DNA of 64,000 nucleotides from Sphingopyxis sp. (GTDB lineage: Bacteria; Pseudomonadota; Alphaproteobacteria; Sphingomonadales; Sphingomonadaceae): assembly GCA_030148985.1 (NCBI GenBank), contig JASBSJ010000004.1:1-64000 (forward strand). The letters are read 5' to 3'. Every line of letters begins with the position of its first letter. Positions within the stretch are counted from its first letter, which is position 1. Both the position numbers and the translations under genes were made by a program. Under the pieces are notes generated by a model, which was given only the letters and a program-made list of their open reading frames with translations, ran no database searches and was not told the DNA's origin. Shown one piece after another: positions 8,403 through 15,641 of this stretch.

Positions 8403-9128
8403 ATGATCGACCTTCATTATTCGGCGACCCCGAACGGCCAGAAAATCGCGATCATGCTGGAGGAGATCGGCGCATCCTATCGCGTCATTCCCTATGACAT
8501 TTTCAACGGCGACCAGCTGACCGCCGAATTCGGCCGGATCAATCCCAACCACAAGCTTCCCGCGATCGTCGATCATGGTCCGGCGGAGGGCGGCGATCCG
8601 ATCACCGTCTTTGAATCGGGGGCGATTCTGCAATATCTGGCCGAAAAAAGCGGGCGCTTTCTGCCGCGATCGGGCGCCGCGCGCGCGACGACGCTGTCGT
8701 GGCTGACGTGGCAGGTCGCAGGGCTGGGGCCGATGGGAGGGCAGGCGAGCCACTTCCTGCGCTATGCCCCGGCAGGGCAGGATTATGCGATTCAGCGTTA
8801 CACAAAGGAACTGACGCGCCTGCTGATTGTGCTCGAAAAGCGGCTCGAGAAATGCGCCTATGTCGCGGGCGACGATTATACGATCGCCGACATGGCGATT
8901 TGGCCCGGCCGCGCCTCGGCCTTTGTGATGGGGATGAGCCTCGACGAATCGCCCGCGATGCGCGGCTGGTTCGAACGCATCCGCGAGCGCCCGGCGGTTG
9001 CGCGCGCGATGGCGCGGGAGGATTTGAAGGCGCCGGCGAAATATGTCGGGCGGCACCAGCGGCTCGACGAGAAAGAGTGGTCGAACATGTTCGGCGATGC
9101 GAACCAGGCGGCGGTGCGGGGGGATTGA
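8403..9128 (+). CDS. Glutathione S-transferase, Nu class (YfcG-like)
   Basis: A 241-residue Nu-class GST, clearly paralogous to the one at 4304-5014. It has SATPNGQK with Thr9 and Asn11, a PAIVDHGP loop, FESGAILQYLAEK and YTIADMAIWP. The N-terminal domain would bind glutathione and the helical C-terminal domain the co-substrate. Its start follows the DUF3237 stop by a single base, so both are co-transcribed from the 7842 promoter region. A hairpin downstream separates it from the third, convergent GST. Confidence 0.88.
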   Translation: MIDLHYSATPNGQKIAIMLEEIGASYRVIPYDIFNGDQLTAEFGRINPNHKLPAIVDHGPAEGGDPITVFESGAILQYLAEKSGRFLPRSGAARATTLSWLTWQVAGLGPMGGQASHFLRYAPAGQDYAIQRYTKELTRLLIVLEKRLEKCAYVAGDDYTIADMAIWPGRASAFVMGMSLDESPAMRGWFERIRERPAVARAMAREDLKAPAKYVGRHQRLDEKEWSNMFGDANQAAVRGD

Positions 9129-9166
9129 GGGCGAAGGGCTGGAAACGACCGGAAGCGGACGTTGAT

Positions 9167-9191
9167 GATCCTCCCCGTGCCGGGGAGGATC
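9167..9191. terminator. GC-rich hairpin between convergent GST genes
   Basis: Arms GATCCTCCCCG and CGGGGAGGATC are perfectly complementary around TGC. The site lies between the stops of convergent genes ending at 9128 and 9244, so it may end transcription both ways, although no U-run follows. Its flanks (CTGGAAACGACCG before, CACCCCAAAGCTGTCAT after) recur at 61670-61860, so it is also a copy of an intergenic repeat. Confidence 0.5.
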
Positions 9192-9243
9192 GGCAACGGC
9201 AGCTAACCACCCCAAAGCTGTCATTCGTCGTTACGCGACCTTC

Positions 9244-9948
9244 TCACCGCTTCATATGCTGGCGATCCCCCCACAGGATGGCACGATGTTCATCGGTGAA
9301 GCCGGTGAGCCCACCCTCGATCGTTTCGGCGCGGGCGACGCCAACCTTCATGCCCTCCGCGACCGCTGGCCGTTCGAGCATCGCGGCGCCCCAGCGATCG
9401 ACATGGGGGAAGAGTCCGGTCTTTTCGATCAGCTGGCGGCGCAGATAGGGCAGCGTCGCCATGTCGGCGATGGTATATTCGTCGCCCGCCAGCCACTCGG
9501 CCTCACCCAGCCTTTTGTCGAGCACCATCATCAGCCGGTTGACCTCGCGGCTGTAGCGATCGATGGCATATTCGTGCCGGTCCTTGGCATAATGGGTGAA
9601 ATGCGCCGCTTGTCCGAACATCGGCCCGACGCCCGACACCTGGAACATCAGCCATTGCCAGCAGATCGCGCGTTTCACCGGGTCGGTCGGCAGGAAGCGC
9701 CCAGTCTTTTCGGCGAGGTAGAGCAGGATCGCGCCCGTCTCCCACAACACGAAACGCCCCCCGTCCGGGCCATTGTCATCGACGATTACGGGCGTCTTGT
9801 TGTTCGGATTGAGTGCAAGAAATTCGGGCGTCAGCTGATCGCCCGCCAGAATGTCGATATATTCGAGCTGCCAGTCGAGCCCCATTTCGAGGAGTGCGAT
9901 CGCGATCTTGCGCGCATTGGGGGTTGGGCCGCCGTAGAGCGTAATCAT
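9244..9948 (-). CDS. Glutathione S-transferase, Nu class (YfcG-like)
   Basis: The third Nu-class GST, 234 residues. GGPTPNARK keeps Thr9 and Asn11, but Gly12 of the usual TPNG is Ala, and the glutathione loop is PVIVDDNG; WETGAILLYLAEK replaces the usual FESGA. The C-terminal domain keeps YTIADMATLPY. It is more diverged than the other two copies, suggesting a different co-substrate. The start at 9948 has GGAGG 9 bases upstream. It follows the CoA-transferase gene by 4 bp, so glutathione and CoA chemistry are co-expressed here. Confidence 0.87.
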   Translation of the reverse strand: MITLYGGPTPNARKIAIALLEMGLDWQLEYIDILAGDQLTPEFLALNPNNKTPVIVDDNGPDGGRFVLWETGAILLYLAEKTGRFLPTDPVKRAICWQWLMFQVSGVGPMFGQAAHFTHYAKDRHEYAIDRYSREVNRLMMVLDKRLGEAEWLAGDEYTIADMATLPYLRRQLIEKTGLFPHVDRWGAAMLERPAVAEGMKVGVARAETIEGGLTGFTDEHRAILWGDRQHMKR

Positions 9949-9952
9949 TGCG

Positions 9953-11116
9953 TCAATCCTCCCGTCCGAGCCAGCGTTTGAGCACGTCGGCGCTGTCCTG
10001 CCCGACACCAAGCGGGGCGGGGCGGCGCACGCGGCCCGGTGTCGCCGACAGTTTCGGGAACACGCCCTGCATCGTGATCTCGCCGAACTCGTCGTCCGCG
10101 ACCGTCACCAGCGCGTCGCGCGCGGCGAAATGCGGGTCGGCGAGCATGTCCTGTGCGTCGAACACGCGGCCGGCCGGAACGCCCGCCTCGACCATCTTCG
10201 TTTCAAGCTCGGCAATCGTCAGCGCGCGCGTCCATTCACCGATCAGCGCGTCGAGTTCTTCCTGCCGCGCCCCGCGCGCGCGGTGCGTCGCATAGCGTTC
10301 GTCGCTCGCCAGTTCGGGCCGCCCCATCGCCGCGGCGAGCCGCGCAAAAACGCCGTCCTGATTGGCGCCGATCAGATATTCGCCATCCTTGCACGGATAG
10401 ACGTTCGACGGCGCGATGCCGGGCAGCGTCGATCCGGTGCGGCGGCGCTTGGTGCCGCTCGCCGAATAGTCGGACACGGTCGATTCCATCACCTGCAACA
10501 CCGCCTCATAGAGCGCCGAGTCGACAATCTGCCCTTCGCCGGTCTTGCTGCGGTGATGGAGCGCCGCGAGCGCGCCTATGCACCCGTAAGTCGCGGCGAG
10601 CGTATCGCCGATCGACACGCCCATGCGCGCGGGCGGCAGGTCGGGATAGCCGACGATGCCGCGCCAGCCACCCATCGCCTCGCCGATGCCCCCGAAACCT
10701 GCACGCGTCGCATAGGGGCCGGTCTGGCCGTAACCCGACACGCGCACGACGATCAGGCCGGGGTTCGTCTTGCGGAGTTCGACGGGGTCGAGGTTCCATT
10801 TTTCGAGCGTGCCGGGGCGGAAATTTTCGATGAGGATGTCGGCCTTGGTGATCAGCTCGCGCGCGAGCGCTTGTCCATCGCCGCTCCGCAGGTCGCATGC
10901 GACCGAATATTTGTTGCGCGCGATGACGCGCCACCAGCTCGGCTTGTCGCCCTGACCCCAGTGGCGCATCTGGTCGCCGGTCACCGGCGGTTCGAGCTTG
11001 ACGATCTCGGCGCCCATGTCGCCGAGCAACTGGCCGCAGAAGGGGCCGGCGATAAGCTGACCCATTTCGACCACCCTTATGCCTTCCAGCGCACCCCCGC
11101 TGCCCGTCTCGTCCAT
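9953..11116 (-). CDS. Family III (CaiB/BaiF) CoA-transferase
   Basis: A 387-residue formyl-CoA-transferase-family enzyme that moves CoA between carboxylic acids in the cytoplasm. It starts with LEGIRVVEMGQLIAGPFCGQLLGDMGAEIVK, has the ENFRPGTLEKW block and VSIGDTLAA, where Asp171 is the expected catalytic aspartate that forms an aspartyl-CoA thioester. Length is usual for the family. It is co-directional with the GST downstream and divergent from an HMG-CoA-lyase-like gene at 11235, a pairing that suggests CoA activation followed by aldol-type cleavage. Confidence 0.88.
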   Translation of the reverse strand: MDETGSGGALEGIRVVEMGQLIAGPFCGQLLGDMGAEIVKLEPPVTGDQMRHWGQGDKPSWWRVIARNKYSVACDLRSGDGQALARELITKADILIENFRPGTLEKWNLDPVELRKTNPGLIVVRVSGYGQTGPYATRAGFGGIGEAMGGWRGIVGYPDLPPARMGVSIGDTLAATYGCIGALAALHHRSKTGEGQIVDSALYEAVLQVMESTVSDYSASGTKRRRTGSTLPGIAPSNVYPCKDGEYLIGANQDGVFARLAAAMGRPELASDERYATHRARGARQEELDALIGEWTRALTIAELETKMVEAGVPAGRVFDAQDMLADPHFAARDALVTVADDEFGEITMQGVFPKLSATPGRVRRPAPLGVGQDSADVLKRWLGRED

Positions 11117-11168
11117 ATCATTCCTTTCGCGGCCGACTCTGATAGAGACGACCTGCCTCGCCCATGGT

Positions 11169-11186
11169 CATTCTATACTTAGAATG
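11169..11186. promoter_or_regulatory. Inverted repeat CATTCTA-TACT-TAGAATG between divergent genes
   Basis: Perfect 7-bp arms with a 4-bp centre lie between the divergent CoA-transferase (11116) and lyase (11235) starts. The sequence includes TATACTTAG, identical to the reverse complement at 13121-13129. It is a candidate operator for a regulator shared across the island. Confidence 0.45.
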
Positions 11187-11234
11187 CTATGTAATTTTCA
11201 ACCTGCAAATGACCCGGAAAAATCAGGACGCAAG

Positions 11235-12137
11235 ATGTTGAAAAATCGTGCCGTGGAAATCGTCGAGGTCGGCCCGCGCGACGGGCTTCAGAATGAGGCG
11301 GCGATCGTGTCGACCGCCGACAAGCTCGAACTCGTCCGCCGCGCGATCGATTATGGCGTTCGCCGCATCGAGGTGACCAGCTTCGTCAATCCGAAGAGGG
11401 TGCCGCAACTCGCCGACGCCGAAGAGCTGGTCGCCATGCTTCCCGGCCGCAATGACGTGACATACATTGGCCTCGTCCTCAACCGCCGCGGTGCGGAGCG
11501 CGCGCTGGCGACGGGGCGCATCGACGAGCTTGGCGCGGTGTGTGTGACGAGCGACAGCTTCGGCATTCGCAATCAGGGGCAAAGCTCCGATGAATCGCTC
11601 GCCGCCGCGATCGAGATTGTTGCGCTGGCCAAGGAGGCCGGGCGCAGCGGGCAGATCACCATCGCGACCGCCTTCGGCTGTCCGTTCGAGGGCCGGGTGG
11701 CGATCGACCGCGTCGTCGAAATGGCGAAGCGCGCCGCCGCCGCGCATCCGCGCGAAGTCGCGCTCGCCGACACGATCGGCGTCGGCGCGCCCGCACAGGT
11801 CGCCGAGATGGTCGGGCGGGTGCGCGAAGCGATTGGCGGTCTGCCGGTGCGCGTCCATTTTCACAACACGCGCGGCACGGGAATCGCGAATGCCTGGGCG
11901 GCGGTGCAGGAAGGCGCGACGACGGTCGATGCGTCGCTTGGCGGGCTCGGCGGCTGTCCGTTTGCGCCGGGCGCCGCGGGCAATGTCGCGACCGAGGACG
12001 TCGTCTATATGCTCGAGGGCAGCGGCGTCGCGACGGGGCTAGATTTGCCGCAGCTCGTCGATGCGGCCGGGTGGCTGACGGGTGTCATGGGACGGCCGCT
12101 GCCCGCGATGGTCAGCCGGGCGCCCGCCTTCCCCTAA
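11235..12137 (+). CDS. Hydroxymethylglutaryl-CoA lyase family protein
   Basis: A 300-residue TIM-barrel enzyme of the HMG-CoA lyase family, which cleaves 3-hydroxy-3-methylglutaryl-CoA or a similar acyl-CoA to acetyl-CoA and a keto acid. Visible motifs are EVGPRDGLQNE (catalytic Arg15/Asp16), TSFVNPKRVPQLAD, the metal-binding HFHNTRG and the cysteine loop GLGGCPFAPGAAGN. The start at 11235 is preceded by AGGACG. Because a CoA-transferase lies divergently next to it, the true substrate may be a citramalyl-type CoA ester made from the island's growth substrate. It is convergent with, and its stop overlaps, the EamA gene. Confidence 0.87.
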   Translation: MLKNRAVEIVEVGPRDGLQNEAAIVSTADKLELVRRAIDYGVRRIEVTSFVNPKRVPQLADAEELVAMLPGRNDVTYIGLVLNRRGAERALATGRIDELGAVCVTSDSFGIRNQGQSSDESLAAAIEIVALAKEAGRSGQITIATAFGCPFEGRVAIDRVVEMAKRAAAAHPREVALADTIGVGAPAQVAEMVGRVREAIGGLPVRVHFHNTRGTGIANAWAAVQEGATTVDASLGGLGGCPFAPGAAGNVATEDVVYMLEGSGVATGLDLPQLVDAAGWLTGVMGRPLPAMVSRAPAFP

Positions 12138-13045
12138 AGCGTCGCGACCAGCGCCATCACGACGCCGCCGACGACGAGCAGCAGCCCCGCGATTTCGTGC
12201 CAACGCACCGGCTCGCGCAGGTAGAAATGCGCGAAGCCGACGGTGAACACGACCTCGACCTGTCCGACGACGCGCACCAGCGCCGCGGGCGCGGCGGCAA
12301 AACCGATATACCAGCAGGCCGAGCCGAGCGCCGACAGCAGCCCGACCTGGCTCGAATTGCGCCATGTGCGCACGACCGCGGCGAGCGTCGCGCGGTCGCG
12401 CAGAATGACCCACAGCAGGTGCAACGCCGTCTGGATCGCCATCACGACGACGAGCGTCACCAGCGCCGATCCGATCAAATCGACGCCTTCCAGCTCTGCC
12501 GTCGCGAGTTTCACCGCGATGGCGGCGAGCGCGAACATCGACCCCGCGCCGAGTCCGCAGAGCGCTGCCGGCTGGCCGAGCGCGCGTCCGAGTTCGGCGG
12601 CCGAGATGCCGCGCCCCGCCAGAGCAAGGATCAGCACCCCCGCAACCCCCGCGACAATACCGAGCCAAGCAAGCAGCGGCAGCCGCTCACCGAGCAGGAG
12701 CGCGGTCACCAGCGCCGCCTGCACGGCTTCGGTTTTGGAAAAGGCGGTGCCGACGACGAACCCGCGATGCCCGAACGCCATGATGAGCAGGATCGTGCCG
12801 GCCATCTGCGTGACCGCGCCCGCGGCCGCAAAGCCAAGAAAGGCACCGCCCAGCGCAGGAACGGGGTCTCCCGCCGCGCCGAGCCATATGGCCGCAAAGA
12901 CCAGTGCAAAGGGCACGCCATAAAGATAGCGCACCAGCCCCGCGCCGCTGACGCTCAGTTCGGCGCGCAGCCGCTGTTGCAGCGCGGTGCGCCACGCCTG
13001 GAACAGCCCGCCCAAAAGTGCGGCGGGAAGCCAGATCGGATTCAC
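12134..13045 (-). CDS. EamA/DMT family transporter
   Basis: A 303-residue inner-membrane protein with about ten hydrophobic helices in two EamA halves; the second half ends with the family-type PVRWHEIAGLLLVVGG. The GTG at 13045 is preferred: AAGGGG lies 7 bases upstream and the protein then begins VNPIWLPAALLGGLFQAWR. An ATG at 13105 would add a polar, unlikely N-terminus overlapping an inverted repeat. It is probably an exporter of a metabolite or amino-acid-like compound. Its TAG overlaps the stop of the convergent lyase gene. Confidence 0.8.
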   Translation of the reverse strand: MNPIWLPAALLGGLFQAWRTALQQRLRAELSVSGAGLVRYLYGVPFALVFAAIWLGAAGDPVPALGGAFLGFAAAGAVTQMAGTILLIMAFGHRGFVVGTAFSKTEAVQAALVTALLLGERLPLLAWLGIVAGVAGVLILALAGRGISAAELGRALGQPAALCGLGAGSMFALAAIAVKLATAELEGVDLIGSALVTLVVVMAIQTALHLLWVILRDRATLAAVVRTWRNSSQVGLLSALGSACWYIGFAAAPAALVRVVGQVEVVFTVGFAHFYLREPVRWHEIAGLLLVVGGVVMALVATL

Positions 13046-13105
13046 CGTGCCACCCCTTGCGGCGTGGCCGCCGTGATTCGCCCAGGTTTGCGCATGGCGC
13101 CCCAT

Positions 13106-13129
13106 GCAATAGTTTTATTGCTAAGTATA
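13106..13129. promoter_or_regulatory. Inverted repeat GCAATA-GTTT-TATTGC with adjoining CTAAGTATA
   Basis: Perfect 6-bp arms around GTTT lie 60 bp upstream of the EamA start. The right arm runs into CTAAGTATA, the reverse complement of the TATACTTAG element at 11174-11182. It lies between the EamA start and the 3' end of the D-aminoacylase-like gene, so it can only serve the EamA gene. As read on the minus strand TATACT could also be a -10 box. Confidence 0.4.
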
Positions 13130-13155
13130 TCCGCTTCGCGGCGAAGCCGATTCTG

Positions 13156-14853
13156 CTACGGACAGCGGTTCCAGCCGCGCCCGCGCACCGCGCGTCCCGG
13201 CGTTGCACCGCTATGCTCGCCGTCCTTCAGCACCTGCGTGCCATTCACGAACACGTCGCGCACGCCGACCGAATATTGGTGCGGCGCCTCGAAGGTCGAG
13301 CGGTCGGCGACCGTCGCGGGGTCGAACACGACGACATCGGCATAATAGCCAGGCTTCAGCGCGCCACGATGCTCGATCCCTAAATTGGTCGCGGGCAGGG
13401 TGGTGAGCCGATACACTGCCTGTTCGAGCGGGATCAGCTTCTCGTCGCGGACATAGCGGCCGAGCAGCCGCGCGAAATTGCCATAGGTGCGCGGGTGGGC
13501 GCCCGATTTCAGGAAAACGCCCTCGGTCGCCTGCGACGCCGCGTCGGACCCGAAGCTCATCCACGGCAGCTGGATCTGCTTGCGGACATTATCCTCGGAC
13601 ATCAGGAAATAGACGGTGCCGACGCGCGATCCGTCCTCGATCACGAGGTCCATCGCCGTTTCCTCGGGCGACTTGCCGCGCATCGCCGCAACCTCGGCGA
13701 GCGTCTTGCCGGTCAGCGGCTTGAGGGCTTCGCTTTTGAAGCCCGAAAGGATCATCTTGTCGGCGCCCGCACCGAAATAGAGATTTTCCCAGTCGCTGCC
13801 GGGCTTCTTCATTTCCTCGGCCACGCGGGCACGGGTCGCGGGGTCTTTCAGCCGCTCGATCCATGCCTCGAGCCCACCCGCCTGCACCCACGTCGGCATC
13901 GCGGCGTCGAGCCCCGTCGCGCCGGCGGTGTAAGTGTACATGTCGGTCGTGATCTTCAGCCCCGCGGCGCGCGCATCCTCGATCTTCTTCACGATGGTAT
14001 CGAGCTTGCCCCAATTGCTGCGCCCGGCCATCTTCAGGTGATAGATTTCGGCGGGCGCGCCCGATCGGCGCGAAATCTCGATCAGTTCGTCGACCGCCTC
14101 CTCGATCCGGTCGCCTTCGGATCGCATATGGCTGATATACATACCACCGCACTTCGCCGCTTCGCGGGTCAGCGCGACAAGTTCATCGGTTTCGGCGTAG
14201 GAGCCGGGCGCATAGATGAGTGAGCTGCCGACGCCCATCGCGCCTTCGTTCATCGCCTGCCGCACCAGCGCGCGCATCCGGCCCAGCTGCTCGGGCGTCG
14301 GATCGACATCGCCTTCGCCAAGCTCATGCACGCGCACCGTCGCCGCGCCGACGAAGCTGGCGATATTGGTCGAAATGCCCCGCTTTTCGAGCCAGCCGAA
14401 ATAGTCGCCGAGGCTCGTCCATTCGATCGGATATTGGATGTCGCCCTGTCGCGCCGTCTCCTGGGCTTTCATCGCCGCGTTCATCGGACCCATCGACCAG
14501 CCTTCGCCCATCACTTCCAGCGTCACGCCCTGGCGGATGTCGCTCTGGCTTTTGGGATCGGCGATCAGCGATTCGGTCGCCCAGCTCAGCATGTTGATGA
14601 AGCCCGGTGCGACCGCCATGCCCTTGGCCTGCACCTCGCGTGTCGCCGTTCCTTCAACGGTGCCGACCGCGACGATGCGATCGCCCTTGATTCCGACATC
14701 GCCGATGACCGGCGAATCACCCGACCCGTCATAAAGGGTGCCGCCGCGGATGATCAGGTCATAGGCGGGCGCTTGCGCCGCGACCGGCGCTGCGAGCAGC
14801 ATCGAACTGCACAGCAGCCAAAGCGAGGGTGCGAAGCGCCGGGGCGGTGCCAT
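13156..14853 (-). CDS. N-acyl-D-amino-acid deacylase (D-aminoacylase)-like amidohydrolase
   Basis: A 565-residue amidohydrolase with a Sec signal peptide (residues 1 to about 26, ending AAQA), hence periplasmic. DLIIRGGTLYDGSG and the C-terminal NLGIEHRGALKPGYYADVVVFD are typical of D-aminoacylases, which remove the acyl group from N-acyl-D-amino acids. HMRSEG, YHLKMAG and SFGSDA retain likely ligands of the catalytic metal. The usual N-terminal HxH motif after PGF is replaced: residues 83-89 read PGFINML, followed by SWATES. This may define a subfamily. It follows the XRE-cupin regulator by 22 bp in the same operon, beside D-glutamate genes. Confidence 0.8.
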   Translation of the reverse strand: MAPPRRFAPSLWLLCSSMLLAAPVAAQAPAYDLIIRGGTLYDGSGDSPVIGDVGIKGDRIVAVGTVEGTATREVQAKGMAVAPGFINMLSWATESLIADPKSQSDIRQGVTLEVMGEGWSMGPMNAAMKAQETARQGDIQYPIEWTSLGDYFGWLEKRGISTNIASFVGAATVRVHELGEGDVDPTPEQLGRMRALVRQAMNEGAMGVGSSLIYAPGSYAETDELVALTREAAKCGGMYISHMRSEGDRIEEAVDELIEISRRSGAPAEIYHLKMAGRSNWGKLDTIVKKIEDARAAGLKITTDMYTYTAGATGLDAAMPTWVQAGGLEAWIERLKDPATRARVAEEMKKPGSDWENLYFGAGADKMILSGFKSEALKPLTGKTLAEVAAMRGKSPEETAMDLVIEDGSRVGTVYFLMSEDNVRKQIQLPWMSFGSDAASQATEGVFLKSGAHPRTYGNFARLLGRYVRDEKLIPLEQAVYRLTTLPATNLGIEHRGALKPGYYADVVVFDPATVADRSTFEAPHQYSVGVRDVFVNGTQVLKDGEHSGATPGRAVRGRGWNRCP

Positions 14854-14875
14854 TTTCTTTTTCCTTTTCGGTTGC

Positions 14876-15499
14876 TTATCCGTGCAGGCTCATCAGCGAA
14901 TCCATCAGCCCGTCGTCGGCGCTCGAACAGACGCCAAGGACCAGTGCTTCGTCGAAACCGTCGGCGACGACATAGGCGTGACCCATCGACGAATCGATAT
15001 AGATGCCCTGGCCGACGTCGAGCGTGACGGGGTCGTAAAACTCGCTGTGCACCTCGATCCGGCCTTCGAGGACGTAGATGAATTCCTCGCCCTGATGATG
15101 AACCAGCTCGCCGAACTCGCGCGCGCTGTGCGCACGGATACGCGTCAGGATGGGGATCATCCGCTTTTGCCGAAGGTCGGTGCAGAGGTAGTGATAGTCG
15201 TAATTGTCGGTGGTGACGCGCGCGGCGCGGTCGATCGCGGCGATGCTGCGGCGCCCGGTGACGCGGGGGGCGGTATCCTCATCCTCTTCGGCGAACAGGT
15301 CCGACATGCGAATCTTCAGCCGCTGGCTGAGTTGCTGGAGCTTGTCATAGCTCAGCGTCAGCCGGTCATGCTCGACCTTCGACAGCGTCGATACGGGGAT
15401 GCCCGACTTCGCGCTCATTTCCTTGAGCGTCCAGCCGTTTCGCGCCCTTATCCCCTTCATCACCGCGCCGAGCGTCGGCGGGGTTGCACGGTCCGCCAT
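14876..15499 (-). CDS. XRE-family regulator with cupin sensor domain
   Basis: A 207-residue DNA-binding protein. Residues 15-70 form an XRE helix-turn-helix (TLKEMSAKSGIPVSTLSKVE), and the C-terminal half is a cupin with HHQGEEFIYVLEGRIEVH and a later GHAYVV strand, the usual effector-binding layout. The ATG at 15499 has TTGGAAAA upstream; a TTG at 15511 is less likely because the GGGGA site abuts it. It is first in an operon with the D-aminoacylase-like gene and divergent from the serine hydrolase/DgcA-like operon, making it the obvious regulator of the D-amino-acid cluster. Confidence 0.87.
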   Translation of the reverse strand: MADRATPPTLGAVMKGIRARNGWTLKEMSAKSGIPVSTLSKVEHDRLTLSYDKLQQLSQRLKIRMSDLFAEEDEDTAPRVTGRRSIAAIDRAARVTTDNYDYHYLCTDLRQKRMIPILTRIRAHSAREFGELVHHQGEEFIYVLEGRIEVHSEFYDPVTLDVGQGIYIDSSMGHAYVVADGFDEALVLGVCSSADDGLMDSLMSLHG

Positions 15500-15518
15500 C
15501 AGATTTTCCAATCCCCGT

Positions 15519-15546
15519 TTGACAATTTTCTAATCAGGATCATTAT
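15519..15546 (+). promoter_or_regulatory. Promoter of the S12 hydrolase-dgcA operon
   Basis: TTGACA (15519-15524) is followed after 16 bases by CATTAT (15541-15546). The block TTGACAATTTTC is repeated exactly at 18758-18769, and the next bases also match as AT[CT]AGGA. Its position between the regulator and the divergent operon suggests control by the XRE-cupin protein. Confidence 0.55.
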
Positions 15547-15641
15547 GTCCCTATCGGGCTAACAGATGTTCAGCCCTTGGTAAGGGGTCGCGCGACTTGC
15601 CGCAAGGTGTGACAGGACGCGCCGGACAAAAGGGGAAAGCG

